Notes under the pieces: model-generated
Seen by the model: the letters and a program-made list of their open reading frames with translations, nothing else
The model's database searches: none
Told to the model about the DNA's origin: nothing
Source: Marinobacter segnicrescens
GTDB lineage: Bacteria; Pseudomonadota; Gammaproteobacteria; Pseudomonadales; Oleiphilaceae
Direction: 5' to 3'
NCBI RefSeq assembly: GCF_900111555.1
Contig: NZ_FOHZ01000006.1
Location: 62,001 to 126,000, forward strand
Length of the DNA: 64,000 bases
Shown: piece by piece, positions 42,172 to 50,863 of the stretch
Numbering within the stretch: position 1 is the stretch's first letter
Layout: the number at the start of each line of letters is the position of its first letter
Translations under genes and position numbers: made by a program

Positions 42172-43893
42172 TCAGGGGCTGTTCCGTACGTCCACGTAAA
42201 GTACCAGACTCTGTCCTGGCTGCAGGTAACGGGATGTATTCAGGTCATTCCAGGCCGCGATATCACGGACGTTAACTGCGAACCGGTTGGCGATAGCGGA
42301 CAGCGAGTCTCCACGGCGGACCCGGTAACCCACCTTGCGCACCATGCCGGCGCGGTTGTTGGTGGCAACACGGGCGCCGGAGGCTGCCTCAGCGTTCTTC
42401 GACCATATCACCAGCTTGCGGCCGGGGACCAGTGGGTCTCCGGGTGCCATGCCGTTCCAGGCGGCCACCTGGCGGACACTGACACCGTGCTCACGGGCAA
42501 TATCCCAGAACGTATCACCCCGGGTCACGCGGTGTTCAACACGTTCACCCCCGTTATTACGCCCGGCGCTTTCCTGTTTGCGGGCGAGTCGCTGGTTCTG
42601 GCTGAGGCTGTAGCTGTCCTGACCGGCTCGGGCCGAGGGAATCAGCAGTTGCTGGCCAACCCGGATAAGGTCATTGCTGAGTTTGTTGACTTCTTTCAGA
42701 ACTGAAGGCGTAGTGCCATAGCGCCGGGCTATGGCGCCAAGGTTATCGCCGGAGCGGACCTGGTAGTTCTCCCATGAGACACGACTGTTCGGGTCCAGCG
42801 ACGCGATACCCTCACGAAAACGGTTTGCGCTGGCCACCGGGACCAGCAAGCGGTGAGGCCCATCGGGGCGAGTTGCCCAGCGGTTGAAGGACGGGTTGAG
42901 AAGGTAGATTTCATCCACGTCTACCTCTGCCAGTTCCGCCGCATGGGCAAGGTCGATCTGACCGCCGGTTTCGACCACCTCGAAATAGGGCTTGTCTTCA
43001 AGAGGCGGTAGCTTGACACCATAGGCCTCCGGATCATCGAAGATCCGTGCCAGGGCGATCAGCTTGGGCACATAGTGACGGGTTTCCTTGGGCAGCTGCA
43101 GTGACCAGTAATCTGTGGGTTTGCCCTGGCGGCTGTTGCGGCGGATGGCACTGTTTACCGTCCCGCCCCCACTGTTGTATGCAGCCAGCGCCAGTGTCGG
43201 GTCGCCATCAAACCGTTTCGCAAGCTGATCCAGATAGGTAAGCGCTGCATTGGTGGAAGCGATCACGTCACGCCGGTCATCGTGCCACCAACTCTGGTCC
43301 AGCCCGAAGTGGCGTCCGGTTCCGGGGATGAACTGCCACAGACCGGAGGCGCGGCCATGGGAGTAGGCGAAGGGGTCAAAGGCACTTTCGACCACCGGTA
43401 GCAGGGCGTACTCCATTGGCAGCCCACGGCGCTCGGTTTCGTCGATAATATAGTGCAGGTAGCGCCGACCACGCTCAACAACCCGCTCTATATAGGCAGG
43501 ATGACGGGCGTACCAGTTCAGTTGCTGCTGGACCCGCTCGTCTCCCTGCTCGTGGTCCATGTCGAAGCCATTACGAAGCCGGGTCCAGAGGTCACGCTCT
43601 TTCGGGGGTGCTTGGTCCCCGGCTACCTGACCGGAATCCAGCCGGTTGCGGGCCTGCTCTGCGGTCTGCTTGAGAGAGGGCTCTATGGAGTCATCCAGCC
43701 GGGTGGTGTCTTGCTTGTTGCCTCCCTCCACGGAGTCCTTGAGGGCTTCATCGCCAGCTGCAACCGTTTGCTGGTGGGTACCCAGAACGGCGTCATCATT
43801 GTTACCTAGCCATGCAGGTGTGGAAGAGCAACCAGTCAGCAATACGGTAAGGAGGGTCAGCGTGGTCGTACGTCTTGCCATCATAATCGACAT
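42172..43893 (-). CDS. mltD: membrane-bound lytic murein transglycosylase MltD (LysM)
   Basis: About 573 residues. A lipoprotein signal ends in the lipobox Leu-Thr-Gly-Cys, so it is anchored by lipid, most likely in the outer membrane. The SLT domain has the catalytic glutamate in VESAFDPFAYS and the GLWQFIPGTGRHFGLD motif. Three LysM repeats follow, beginning YQVRSGDNLGAIA, HRVTRGDTFWDIA and YRVRRGDSLSAIA, which bind glycan. It cleaves peptidoglycan to 1,6-anhydro muropeptides. ATG 43893 is preferred; ATG 43884 is also possible. Promoter at 44003-44031. The mltD-gloB-methyltransferase-rnhA-dnaQ neighbourhood is conserved. Confidence 0.95.
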   Translation of the reverse strand: MSIMMARRTTTLTLLTVLLTGCSSTPAWLGNNDDAVLGTHQQTVAAGDEALKDSVEGGNKQDTTRLDDSIEPSLKQTAEQARNRLDSGQVAGDQAPPKERDLWTRLRNGFDMDHEQGDERVQQQLNWYARHPAYIERVVERGRRYLHYIIDETERRGLPMEYALLPVVESAFDPFAYSHGRASGLWQFIPGTGRHFGLDQSWWHDDRRDVIASTNAALTYLDQLAKRFDGDPTLALAAYNSGGGTVNSAIRRNSRQGKPTDYWSLQLPKETRHYVPKLIALARIFDDPEAYGVKLPPLEDKPYFEVVETGGQIDLAHAAELAEVDVDEIYLLNPSFNRWATRPDGPHRLLVPVASANRFREGIASLDPNSRVSWENYQVRSGDNLGAIARRYGTTPSVLKEVNKLSNDLIRVGQQLLIPSARAGQDSYSLSQNQRLARKQESAGRNNGGERVEHRVTRGDTFWDIAREHGVSVRQVAAWNGMAPGDPLVPGRKLVIWSKNAEAASGARVATNNRAGMVRKVGYRVRRGDSLSAIANRFAVNVRDIAAWNDLNTSRYLQPGQSLVLYVDVRNSP

Positions 43894-44002
43894 TCCAGGG
43901 CTCGGAAGGGGCCTGGAAGTCTGCAAGGCAGGAAAGTCGGGCAGACTCCCGCGATGTTCCCGGGCTTCCGAGCGGGTTATCGGGTTCTATGAAACGTTCG
44001 CG

Positions 44003-44031
44003 ATTCTATGTGTGCCGGCAATCCGGGTCAA
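44003..44031 (-). promoter_or_regulatory. sigma-70 promoter of mltD
   Basis: On the minus strand TTGACC (44031-44026), 17-bp spacer and TAGAAT (44008-44003). The leader would be about 100 bases. Confidence 0.7.
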
Positions 44032-44106
44032 TGAAACCTGCGTTACGGGATCGAAACGACTCGCCTGGCAGCCGCTGGTTGCCGGGCGAGCAATCATTTT
44101 ACTGGA

Positions 44107-44901
44107 TCAGAAATGATCCTTGCCGTGACGCACTGCCGCAAACACGCCACTGTCACTGTCGGTAACGAGCCCGTGCCCTCGTCCATAGTCTGTTGCCACC
44201 CGGATAACGGCCGGGTCATCCCAGCGCAGGAACGGGTTGCGCTGTTTTTCGTCACCGAGCATCACTGGCACCGTGGGCTTGCCTTCGTCTCGCAGGTTCT
44301 GGCAATGAGCTTCAAATGAGGATAGTGCAGGGTCGTCCGGGAGCCAGTCGCGGGCGAAACGAAGGTTTGCAAGGGTATACTCATGGGCGCAGTACACCAT
44401 GGTTTCGTCGGGCAGGGCCCTCAGGCCGGCAAGGGATTCCACCATTTGTCCCGGTGTGCCCTCGAACAGCCTGCCGCACCCGCAGGCAAAGAGCGTGTCA
44501 CCGCAGAACAGAACCGGGTGTCCGGCTACCTGTGTGTCCGAGAAGTAGGCAATATGGTCAAGGGTGTGACCGGGTGTGGCGAGCACTTCGAACGTCAGGC
44601 CCAGCCAGACCACTTCGTCGCCGGCATGAACGGCATCGGTTCCACCGGTATAGGGGGAGTCGGCGGGCGCCACGATCCGTTCCGGATTATAGCGTTCAAA
44701 CAATTCGGCGATTCCGCCGGTGTGGTCCGGGTGGTGATGGGTTACCAGGATAGTATCCAGGGTAAGCCCCTGGCGCTCAAGAAAGTCAGCGACCGGGGCC
44801 GCCTGGCCCGGGTCGACCACGAGTGCCTTGCCGGACTCCGAATCGGACAGGCACCAGATATAGTTGTCGGAGAATGCCGAAATCGGTGTAATGCTCAGCA
44901 T
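44107..44901 (-). CDS. gloB: hydroxyacylglutathione hydrolase (glyoxalase II)
   Basis: 264 residues, metallo-beta-lactamase fold. It hydrolyses S-D-lactoylglutathione to lactate and glutathione in methylglyoxal detoxification. The metal motif is [10 protein letters not shown], and the start [14 protein letters not shown] is the GloB signature. ATG 44901 is chosen for that start; the 40 in-frame codons upstream are not conserved. It diverges from the methyltransferase gene 106 bases away. Confidence 0.95.
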   Translation of the reverse strand: MLSITPISAFSDNYIWCLSDSESGKALVVDPGQAAPVADFLERQGLTLDTILVTHHHPDHTGGIAELFERYNPERIVAPADSPYTGGTDAVHAGDEVVWLGLTFEVLATPGHTLDHIAYFSDTQVAGHPVLFCGDTLFACGCGRLFEGTPGQMVESLAGLRALPDETMVYCAHEYTLANLRFARDWLPDDPALSSFEAHCQNLRDEGKPTVPVMLGDEKQRNPFLRWDDPAVIRVATDYGRGHGLVTDSDSGVFAAVRHGKDHF

Positions 44902-45007
44902 AGGGCCCTCATGTTCAGGTGGCAGATGGTGACTGCTATCATAGTGCATCAGGCAGTCCCTGCCCAAGGGAACCACTGCAGGGCTTCCATACCGGGTTGG
45001 GGGAAGG

Positions 45008-45850
45008 ATGATGCAAAGCAATCGCGGTCAATGGCAGAAACCGTTCAGGTCAAGTGGCAGGCGACGGCCTGATTACCGGGTCTCTCACCGCAACCTGGAG
45101 CACTGGTTCCGTTCGCCTCTGGGCCAGGCATTGCTGGAAGATCAGCGGGCCTGTGTCAATACCCACGTGCAGGACCTGGGAGGTGCACGGCAGTTACACA
45201 TCGCCCTGAGTCATCGCCTTCCGCTGGCTGCTGATACCGACTATACCCAGCATATTGTTGCGACACCCTACTGGCACGCTGAACTCCCCGATGGTGTGGT
45301 GGTCTGTGATCCTGACGAGTTGCCACTTCCCTCGGCCTCCATTGACCTGGTCATCCTCCATCACAGCGCGGATTTCTCTGCCTGGCCCCACCAGGTGTTG
45401 AGGGAGTCTGCCCGGGTGTTACGGGGCGGGGGACAGTTGCTGGTGCTGGGTTTCAACCCTCTCAGCAGCTGGGGTATACGCCGGTTGCTGAGCCGCAGGC
45501 GGCGAGGCCCCTGGGGCGGTCGTTTTCTCCTGCGATCACGAATGGAAGACTGGCTTAACCTGCTTGATTTTACGGTGGAAAGCTCCGGCAGCTATTTTTT
45601 CCGTTTGCCGCTGCAAAATGAGCGACTGCTGGAGCGTCGCAGTGCCCTGGAGTATCTCGGTACCCAGGGCATGCTCCCGGTAGGCGCCTATTACTGCATC
45701 CTGGCGAGCAAACGGGTTTGTGCGCCCATTGCCCGCCGGCGCCTGTGGCGCCCCGGTAAGGTGATTCCATTGCCTACACCCGGTACACTCGGCGCCTCAA
45801 GACAGGCCCGGCGTCAGGAAGGACCGGGGCGGAACGCCGAAGGATGCTGA
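45008..45850 (+). CDS. class I SAM-dependent methyltransferase, unknown substrate
   Basis: 280 residues. The domain has the methyltransferase 11 pattern: [15 protein letters not shown], then [19 protein letters not shown]. The first AdoMet motif is degenerate (no clear GxGxG), though the acidic and post-motif loops are good. The C-terminus is a basic, Pro/Arg-rich tail. It sits between gloB and rnhA as in Pseudomonas, which gives no substrate. ATG 45008 or 45011 may start it. Confidence 0.83.
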   Translation: MMQSNRGQWQKPFRSSGRRRPDYRVSHRNLEHWFRSPLGQALLEDQRACVNTHVQDLGGARQLHIALSHRLPLAADTDYTQHIVATPYWHAELPDGVVVCDPDELPLPSASIDLVILHHSADFSAWPHQVLRESARVLRGGGQLLVLGFNPLSSWGIRRLLSRRRRGPWGGRFLLRSRMEDWLNLLDFTVESSGSYFFRLPLQNERLLERRSALEYLGTQGMLPVGAYYCILASKRVCAPIARRRLWRPGKVIPLPTPGTLGASRQARRQEGPGRNAEGC

Positions 45851-45863
45851 CTGCGGATATATC

Positions 45864-46316
45864 ATGAGCAAACGAGTAACGCTGTATACCGATGGCGCCT
45901 GTAAGGGGAATCCCGGGCCCGGCGGCTGGGGTGTCCTGTTGCGGTACGGGGATAAATCCAGGGAGCTTTGTGGGGGTGAAGCCGACACCACCAACAACCG
46001 GATGGAGTTGATGGCCGCCATCGAGGGTCTGAAGGCCTTGAGACGGAGTTGCCCAGTAGATCTCTATACCGACTCCCAGTACGTGCGTAAAGGCATCACC
46101 GAGTGGATGACCGGCTGGAAAAGGAACGGTTGGAAAACCGCCGCAAGGAAACCGGTCAAGAACGAAGACCTCTGGCGCACCCTGGACGAGGAAGTGGCGA
46201 GGCACGAGGTGAAGTGGCACTGGGTGAAAGGGCATTCCGGCGTGCCGGACAACGAGCGTGCGGACGCACTGGCTAACCTGGGCATTGAAAAGGCCGCGGC
46301 CAAGAGAAAAGGGTAG
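45864..46316 (+). CDS. rnhA: ribonuclease HI
   Basis: 150 residues. It cuts the RNA strand of RNA-DNA hybrids. The four acidic metal ligands are visible in [30 protein letters not shown] and NERADALA. It starts 14 bases after the methyltransferase gene and is followed after 7 bases by dnaQ. The rnhA-dnaQ pair is common, usually divergent in Escherichia; here they are co-directional as in Pseudomonas. Confidence 0.98.
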   Translation: MSKRVTLYTDGACKGNPGPGGWGVLLRYGDKSRELCGGEADTTNNRMELMAAIEGLKALRRSCPVDLYTDSQYVRKGITEWMTGWKRNGWKTAARKPVKNEDLWRTLDEEVARHEVKWHWVKGHSGVPDNERADALANLGIEKAAAKRKG

Positions 46317-46323
46317 TGAACCA

Positions 46324-47022
46324 ATGAGACAGATTGTTCTGGATACGGAAACCACCGGTATTGATCCCAATGAAGGTCATCGCATTATCGAGATCGGATG
46401 CGTTGAACTAATGGAGCGTCAGCTCACCGGGCGCCACTACCACGTCTACATCAACCCGGATCGTGAAGTGGAAGAGGAGGCCATCTCGGTTCACGGTATT
46501 ACCAATGAGTTTCTGGAGGACAAGCCACGGTTCAGGGAGATTGCCCGGGAATTCCTGGACTTTATTGACGGTGCCGAGCTGGTCATTCACAACGCGGCCT
46601 TTGACGTGGGTTTTATCGACGCAGAGTTTGCCCGCATCAAACCGGTGCGTAAGGTCGCGGACCATTGTTCTGTACTGGATTCGCTGGCGGTTGCCCGTCG
46701 CAAGCACCCGGGCCAGAAGAACAGCCTGGATGCCCTCTGCAAACGCTACGGCGTGGACAACAGTAACCGTGAGCTGCACGGCGCCTTGCTGGATGCCGAG
46801 ATCCTCGCCGATGTATTCCTGCTGCTCACGGGTGGACAGACAGCGTTATCCCTGGACGCAGGCAGCGATGGTGACCAGGGTGGACAGGTTATCCGGCGGT
46901 TGTCGGCGGACCGTCCGGCGCTGTCTGTCCTCCGTGCATCTAATGAAGAGGTGGAAGCCCATGAAACCTTCCTGGATACGGTAGAGAAAGCCGGCGGCGA
47001 AGCGGTCTGGCGTAACGCCTGA
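46324..47022 (+). CDS. dnaQ: DNA polymerase III epsilon subunit (proofreading exonuclease)
   Basis: 232 residues. 3'-5' exonuclease of the replicative polymerase. Exo I is LDTETTG, Exo II is around HNAAFDVGF, and Exo III is HGALLDAEI with the conserved His and Asp. The C-terminal tail that binds DnaE follows. ATG 46324 gives the expected start (Met-Arg-Gln-Ile-Val-Leu-Asp-Thr-Glu); the 22 in-frame codons upstream overlap rnhA and are not conserved. Confidence 0.97.
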   Translation: MRQIVLDTETTGIDPNEGHRIIEIGCVELMERQLTGRHYHVYINPDREVEEEAISVHGITNEFLEDKPRFREIAREFLDFIDGAELVIHNAAFDVGFIDAEFARIKPVRKVADHCSVLDSLAVARRKHPGQKNSLDALCKRYGVDNSNRELHGALLDAEILADVFLLLTGGQTALSLDAGSDGDQGGQVIRRLSADRPALSVLRASNEEVEAHETFLDTVEKAGGEAVWRNA

Positions 47023-47363
47023 AATGCAAGCTCCCGGGGCGGTGTGCGATGGCCAGCGTGCAGAACTGAGAACTGCTTAGGATATCGCGAAAGTGGTTGC
47101 AGCAGGCCCTTGAGCGGCCAGCCTTTTGTGTTATAAGTAATGGACAGTCCTTGAATTACGGCAGTTCGTCAGGGCGTTCATTGGTGCGACTTTGTCGTGC
47201 CGGCTGGGGCGCCCGACCAGGCAGTACCCGTTGTAGCCGGGGGTCGGATTTCCGACGCCCCCGGGGAAACCCCTGTTCAGGTCAGCCCTGTGCAGGAGGT
47301 GCCCGGATAATGTTGTGACCAGGGTACCTGCGCAGGCAAAGCTGAGACAGGAAGCGCCAGTAT
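47023..47363 (+). other. 341-bp gap between dnaQ and fimL
   Basis: No supported gene; the tRNA genes often found after dnaQ are absent. It holds the fimL promoter (47110-47137) and, in the long leader, an imperfect GC-rich hairpin, GGGGGTCGG/CCGACGCCCCC, near 47238-47262. Confidence 0.5.
47110..47137 (+). promoter_or_regulatory. sigma-70 promoter of fimL
   Basis: TTGAGC (47110-47115), 16-bp spacer, TATAAG (47132-47137). It would give a leader of about 220 bases before fimL. Confidence 0.5.
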
Positions 47364-49073
47364 ATGATCCAGTCGTCACTCGCGACGAAGTCACAGTCGT
47401 TCGATCTGGTAAAAAGTGAGATCGAACAGACCATCCGTAATGCGGAAACCAGCCTGGAACGCTTCCAGGAAAACCGTGAAAGCGGAGAAGACCTCCAGAA
47501 CTGTGTCGATTACCTGAACCAGCTCCGGGGCATTTTTGTGCTGGTGGAGCTCAGGGGCGGCACACTCCTGTGCAAAGAGGCAGTGACCGTTGCCAATGAC
47601 GTTCCTGTAGGCGCCAGTGACGACAAGAATATTCTGCTAACCACGCTCAATAGCGCGTTGTTTATCCTCCGTCGTTACGTTGAGTACTATCACCAGCAAC
47701 GGGAAGATCACCCGGAGCTACTGCTGCCCATTATCAACGAACTGAAAGTAGCCCGGGGCGAGGCGCCCCTTCCGGAGTCCCATTTTTTTGAGCTGGACAC
47801 GGAACAGCGACCGGATTTCTGCACAGGGGTTGCGGCAGAGCCGGTGCAACTCTCCGACACCGAATTTGAAGCTTACGCCCGTCGTATGCGTCTCATGCTT
47901 CAGGTGGCGCTGGTAGGTGTCATCCGGGAGCGCAACGAAGAGGTTAGCAAAAAGCTGATAGCCCGTTCGTCCCGGGGGTTTGCGCGTCTTTGCGGAGAAG
48001 GTCAACTAAAGCAGTTATGGTGCCTGCTGGTCGTTGTGGCGGAGACCATGACTGACCGCGCCATGGGATTCAACCAGGCCCGCAAGCGCCTGCTGATGCG
48101 AATCGAGAAGTATAGCCGGGACATTGTCTATGTAGGTCGCACCGCTGCCCGCCGCACTCTGGACGAGTCCGTCATTCGGGACCTGGTCTACCTGTTGTAT
48201 CGCAGTGGCTCTGCCAACCAGGAAGTACAGCGCATTCTGTCGGCCTGGAAGTTGGCCCCTTCAGACTACCCGGAATCCATGATGGAGGCGCATCGCAAGC
48301 GCCTGTACGGGCCTGGGGCAGACGTGCTCAAGTCGCTGTCCAGTGCGCTGCAGGATGAGCTCAACCAGCTCAAGGACCGCCTGGATATCATTGAGCGGGG
48401 CATTGAACCGGACCTCAGTGAACTTTCCACCATTGCAGATTCGCTGAAGCGGCTGGCCAACACCCTGAACATGCTGGATCTGAACCGCCTTTCGGATATT
48501 GCCCGCAACGAGGCAGACCGCCTGCTTACCTGGGAACAGGCCGGTGAGCTGCCTGCGGAAGATGAATTGTACGCATTGGCGGACGCTGTGCTTGGCATCG
48601 AGAGCGCTGTCCAGCAGATGGTAAGCCGTGGCATTACCTCCGAAACCGACGCCCTGGCGATTGCCCGCCCTGACACCCGGGAAGGCACCCTGTACCTGCG
48701 AGAAGCAGCGATTGTAGTCGGTGACGAGGCAAAAAGTGCCCTGACCCTGGCAAAGCGGGCCATCACGGCCTTTGTCGAGTCGGACTACGACAAGTTGCAC
48801 CTGGCAAACCTGCCCAATACGCTCCACAGCATCTGGGGGGGGCTGATGATGATCGGCGATCCCGACGCCGCGGACGTCATGGACAGGGTTGCCCGATCAA
48901 TCCAGACCCGCCTGCTGGATGTCAAAGAGCCTCCTGGCAATGCGGTACTGGAGTCACTGGCGGATGCCCTGACATCACTCGAGTATTACATCGAGAACAT
49001 TGGTACCCGTGATAGCCGCAATCCGGACCTGTTGCGCCTGGCGGAAACGTCACTACAGGACGGCGGGCTTTGA
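47364..49073 (+). CDS. fimL: FimL-like protein (type IV pilus and cAMP control)
   Basis: 569 residues, almost wholly alpha-helical, without signal peptide or membrane span. It resembles the N-terminal part of the ChpA chemotaxis kinase, for example QNCVDYLNQLRGIFVLVEL, but lacks histidine-phosphotransfer residues and a kinase domain. That is the description of P. aeruginosa FimL, which supports cAMP synthesis and twitching together with FimV. The neighbours (methyltransferase, rnhA, dnaQ) match the fimL locus there. Start ATG 47364 has a weak, distant AGGA. A strong bidirectional terminator follows. Confidence 0.85.
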   Translation: MIQSSLATKSQSFDLVKSEIEQTIRNAETSLERFQENRESGEDLQNCVDYLNQLRGIFVLVELRGGTLLCKEAVTVANDVPVGASDDKNILLTTLNSALFILRRYVEYYHQQREDHPELLLPIINELKVARGEAPLPESHFFELDTEQRPDFCTGVAAEPVQLSDTEFEAYARRMRLMLQVALVGVIRERNEEVSKKLIARSSRGFARLCGEGQLKQLWCLLVVVAETMTDRAMGFNQARKRLLMRIEKYSRDIVYVGRTAARRTLDESVIRDLVYLLYRSGSANQEVQRILSAWKLAPSDYPESMMEAHRKRLYGPGADVLKSLSSALQDELNQLKDRLDIIERGIEPDLSELSTIADSLKRLANTLNMLDLNRLSDIARNEADRLLTWEQAGELPAEDELYALADAVLGIESAVQQMVSRGITSETDALAIARPDTREGTLYLREAAIVVGDEAKSALTLAKRAITAFVESDYDKLHLANLPNTLHSIWGGLMMIGDPDAADVMDRVARSIQTRLLDVKEPPGNAVLESLADALTSLEYYIENIGTRDSRNPDLLRLAETSLQDGGL

Positions 49074-49095
49074 AAAGGCTCCTGCCATAAACGAC

Positions 49096-49124
49096 AAAAG
49101 GCACCTCGAAAGGTGCCTTTTTTG
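49096..49124 (+). terminator. bidirectional terminator between fimL and the SCP2 gene
   Basis: Stem AAAAGGCACCT with AGGTGCCTTTT, loop CGAA, flanked by T on the plus and by A on the left, so it can serve both convergent genes. Confidence 0.9.
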
Positions 49125-49144
49125 TCCACGAAGCGCTTGATCGC

Positions 49145-49459
49145 TTAGCCCATGGAAAAGAGCTGGCCCAGCTTGGTTGCCAGCATCATGTCGCCTTCGG
49201 CCCGCAGCTGACCGGACATGAATGCTTGCATGCCATCGGTCTCTCCGGAAGCGATGCCCTTAAGGGTGGCGGCATCCATGATCAGGGTAACGGAAGGGTC
49301 TTCGTGTTCGCCTTCAACCACCTTGCAGGTGCCATCCTTCACGATGACATGGTGGTTCTGGTCGTCTTCGATATTGAACTGGAAGACCAGATCCATGCCT
49401 TCGGCGGCTTCCGGATTGAAGTTCTGCTCGAATTTCTCGAATACCTGGGCTACGGACAT
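49145..49459 (-). CDS. SCP2 sterol/lipid-binding domain protein
   Basis: 104 residues, one SCP2 domain, near the small free-standing length. It starts MSVAQVFEKFEQNFNPEA and contains the hydrophobic-pocket segments LVFQFNIEDD, VTLIMDAATLKGIASGETDG and FMSGQLRAEGDMMLA. Such proteins bind fatty acyl or sterol-like lipids in the cytoplasm. A good promoter lies at 49588-49616 with a PsrA-like palindrome directly upstream, which fits lipid-responsive control. Confidence 0.92.
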   Translation of the reverse strand: MSVAQVFEKFEQNFNPEAAEGMDLVFQFNIEDDQNHHVIVKDGTCKVVEGEHEDPSVTLIMDAATLKGIASGETDGMQAFMSGQLRAEGDMMLATKLGQLFSMG

Positions 49460-49587
49460 TATTTTTCCCTTTAAATAAAACGGAGTCTGCGGGGCGGGTG
49501 AGGTTGTCGCTCCCTGCCAATCGGCCGGCTGGTACGTCTATTGGTTTAATGGGGCTGTCGGGCCTCCCTGCCAGCCGGCTCATTCCG

Positions 49588-49616
49588 ACTTTAGGGGCCG
49601 CACCCAGGCGTGTCAA
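49588..49616 (-). promoter_or_regulatory. sigma-70 promoter of the SCP2 gene
   Basis: On the minus strand a perfect TTGACA (49616-49611), 17-bp spacer, TAAAGT (49593-49588). Confidence 0.75.
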
Positions 49617-49622
49617 GGAAAA

Positions 49623-49640
49623 ATCAAACGATCGTTTGAT
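49623..49640. promoter_or_regulatory. PsrA-like operator, 18-bp perfect palindrome
   Basis: ATCAAACGATCGTTTGAT is its own complement. The centre CAAAC-GATC-GTTTG fits the published PsrA consensus (G/C)AAAC-N2-4-GTTT(G/C). It ends 7 bp upstream of the SCP2 -35 box and 20 bp upstream of the sohB -35 box. PsrA is a TetR-type regulator released by long-chain fatty acids. Confidence 0.6.
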
Positions 49641-49659
49641 AACTTTTCCGGGTGGGAGG

Positions 49660-49687
49660 TTGTACACACCATGGCCTCGGTTACAAT
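49660..49687 (+). promoter_or_regulatory. sigma-70 promoter of sohB
   Basis: TTGTAC (49660-49665), 16-bp spacer, TACAAT (49682-49687). Confidence 0.5.
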
Positions 49688-49783
49688 CGGGTTTCCGTCG
49701 TTTGCCGTGTGGTGCATTTTGGCACCAGGACAGTGGCAGGGCACGGTTTCAGACCGTGTACCACGAACATCATGGAGTGTGCA

Positions 49784-50836
49784 TTGGAATTTCTATCTGA
49801 GTACGGGCTGTTTCTCGCCAAGGCGGCGACCGTTGTCGTTGCTGTCGTGATCATTATCGCACTCGGTGCAGCTGCCGTTCAGCGTAACCGGGGCGAGGGC
49901 GACGATGAGGGTGAGCTCACCGTTCGCCGCCTCAATGAAAAGTACCGCAAACTGCGTGAAGCCATTGAAGGCCGCATGCTTGCGCCGGATCAGCGAAAGG
50001 CGTGGACGAAAGCGAAGCATAAGGCTGAAAAGGCTGCCCGAAAGGCGCGTAAGGGCAAGGCAGGGGAGGAGGAGACTCCCAGTCGGACCTTTGTCATCGA
50101 ATTTGACGGAGACATCAAGGCCTCGGATACGGAAACCCTCCGCAAGTCTGTCTCAGCGGTACTTGCCGTGGCCGATCCGGAAAGGGATGAAGTAGTGATC
50201 CGGCTTGAAAGCGGCGGCGGCCTTGTCCACGCTTACGGACTGGCTGCAGCCCAGCTGGACCGTATTCGTAGCAAGGGCGTCAAGCTGACTGCCTGTGTCG
50301 ACAAGGTGGCCGCCAGTGGCGGCTACATGATGGCGTGTGTGGCGGATCGCATTGTTGCATCACCCTTTGCGATACTTGGCTCCATCGGCGTTGTTGCCCA
50401 GCTTCCCAATTTCCACCGGGTCCTGAAAAAGCACGAGGTTGACTACGAGATTCTCACCGCCGGGGAACACAAGCGAACATTGACCATTTTTGGTGAGAAC
50501 ACCGAGAAAGGCCGGCGTAAGTTCCTGGAAGACCTGGAAGATACCCATCACCTTTTCAAGGACTATGTCAGTGAACGACGCCCGGAGCTGGATATCGACA
50601 AGGTCTCCAATGGTGATATCTGGTTTGGTACCCGTGCCCTTGAGGTAAAACTGATCGATGAGGTCAAGACCTCTGACGAATACCTGATTGACGCCTGTGA
50701 GCGATCCGAAGTGGTCTCAGTCGGATTCCAGCGCAAACGAACCCTGCCCGAAAAGCTCGGGCTGGCCACCAGTGCAGCCTTTGAACACACCGTGTGGCGG
50801 TTGCTGAGTACCTTTCGTAACCAGAATCTCCAATAA
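49784..50836 (+). CDS. sohB: inner-membrane S49 serine peptidase SohB
   Basis: 350 residues. The N-terminal segment is a membrane anchor (AKAATVVVAVVIIIALGAAA), followed by a basic, Lys/Arg-rich linker and a signal-peptide-peptidase-type domain. The catalytic serine is in KVAASGGYMMACVADRI, and the later FGENTEKGRRKF region supplies the lysine. TTG 49784 is chosen: it gives the family start Glu-Phe-Leu-Ser-Glu-Tyr-Gly-Leu-Phe-Leu-Ala-Lys after Met and has GGAG six bases upstream. ATG 49772 in the same frame has no ribosome binding site. It is followed after 27 bases by the AcuI-type gene. Confidence 0.93.
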   Translation: MEFLSEYGLFLAKAATVVVAVVIIIALGAAAVQRNRGEGDDEGELTVRRLNEKYRKLREAIEGRMLAPDQRKAWTKAKHKAEKAARKARKGKAGEEETPSRTFVIEFDGDIKASDTETLRKSVSAVLAVADPERDEVVIRLESGGGLVHAYGLAAAQLDRIRSKGVKLTACVDKVAASGGYMMACVADRIVASPFAILGSIGVVAQLPNFHRVLKKHEVDYEILTAGEHKRTLTIFGENTEKGRRKFLEDLEDTHHLFKDYVSERRPELDIDKVSNGDIWFGTRALEVKLIDEVKTSDEYLIDACERSEVVSVGFQRKRTLPEKLGLATSAAFEHTVWRLLSTFRNQNLQ

Positions 50837-50863
50837 CAATTCCCAACCCCCAGGAGGACGAAT

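Larger units (their letters stand above)
49460..49783. other. 324-bp divergent control region, SCP2 gene and sohB
   Basis: No gene. From left: a 9-bp inverted repeat GCCGGCTGG/CCAGCCGGC (49524-49532 and 49571-49579), the SCP2 promoter on the minus strand, the PsrA-like operator and the sohB promoter on the plus strand. Confidence 0.6.

Noticed and set aside
47023..47130. A tRNA gene after dnaQ
   Set aside because: Many genomes have tRNA here, but no cloverleaf or T-loop sequence (GTTCGANTC) is present in the gap.
47097..47318. A 73-codon frame in the dnaQ-fimL gap
   Set aside because: It spans the fimL promoter and has composition unlike coding DNA here (Arg/Gly/Ser/Cys rich). No ribosome binding site.
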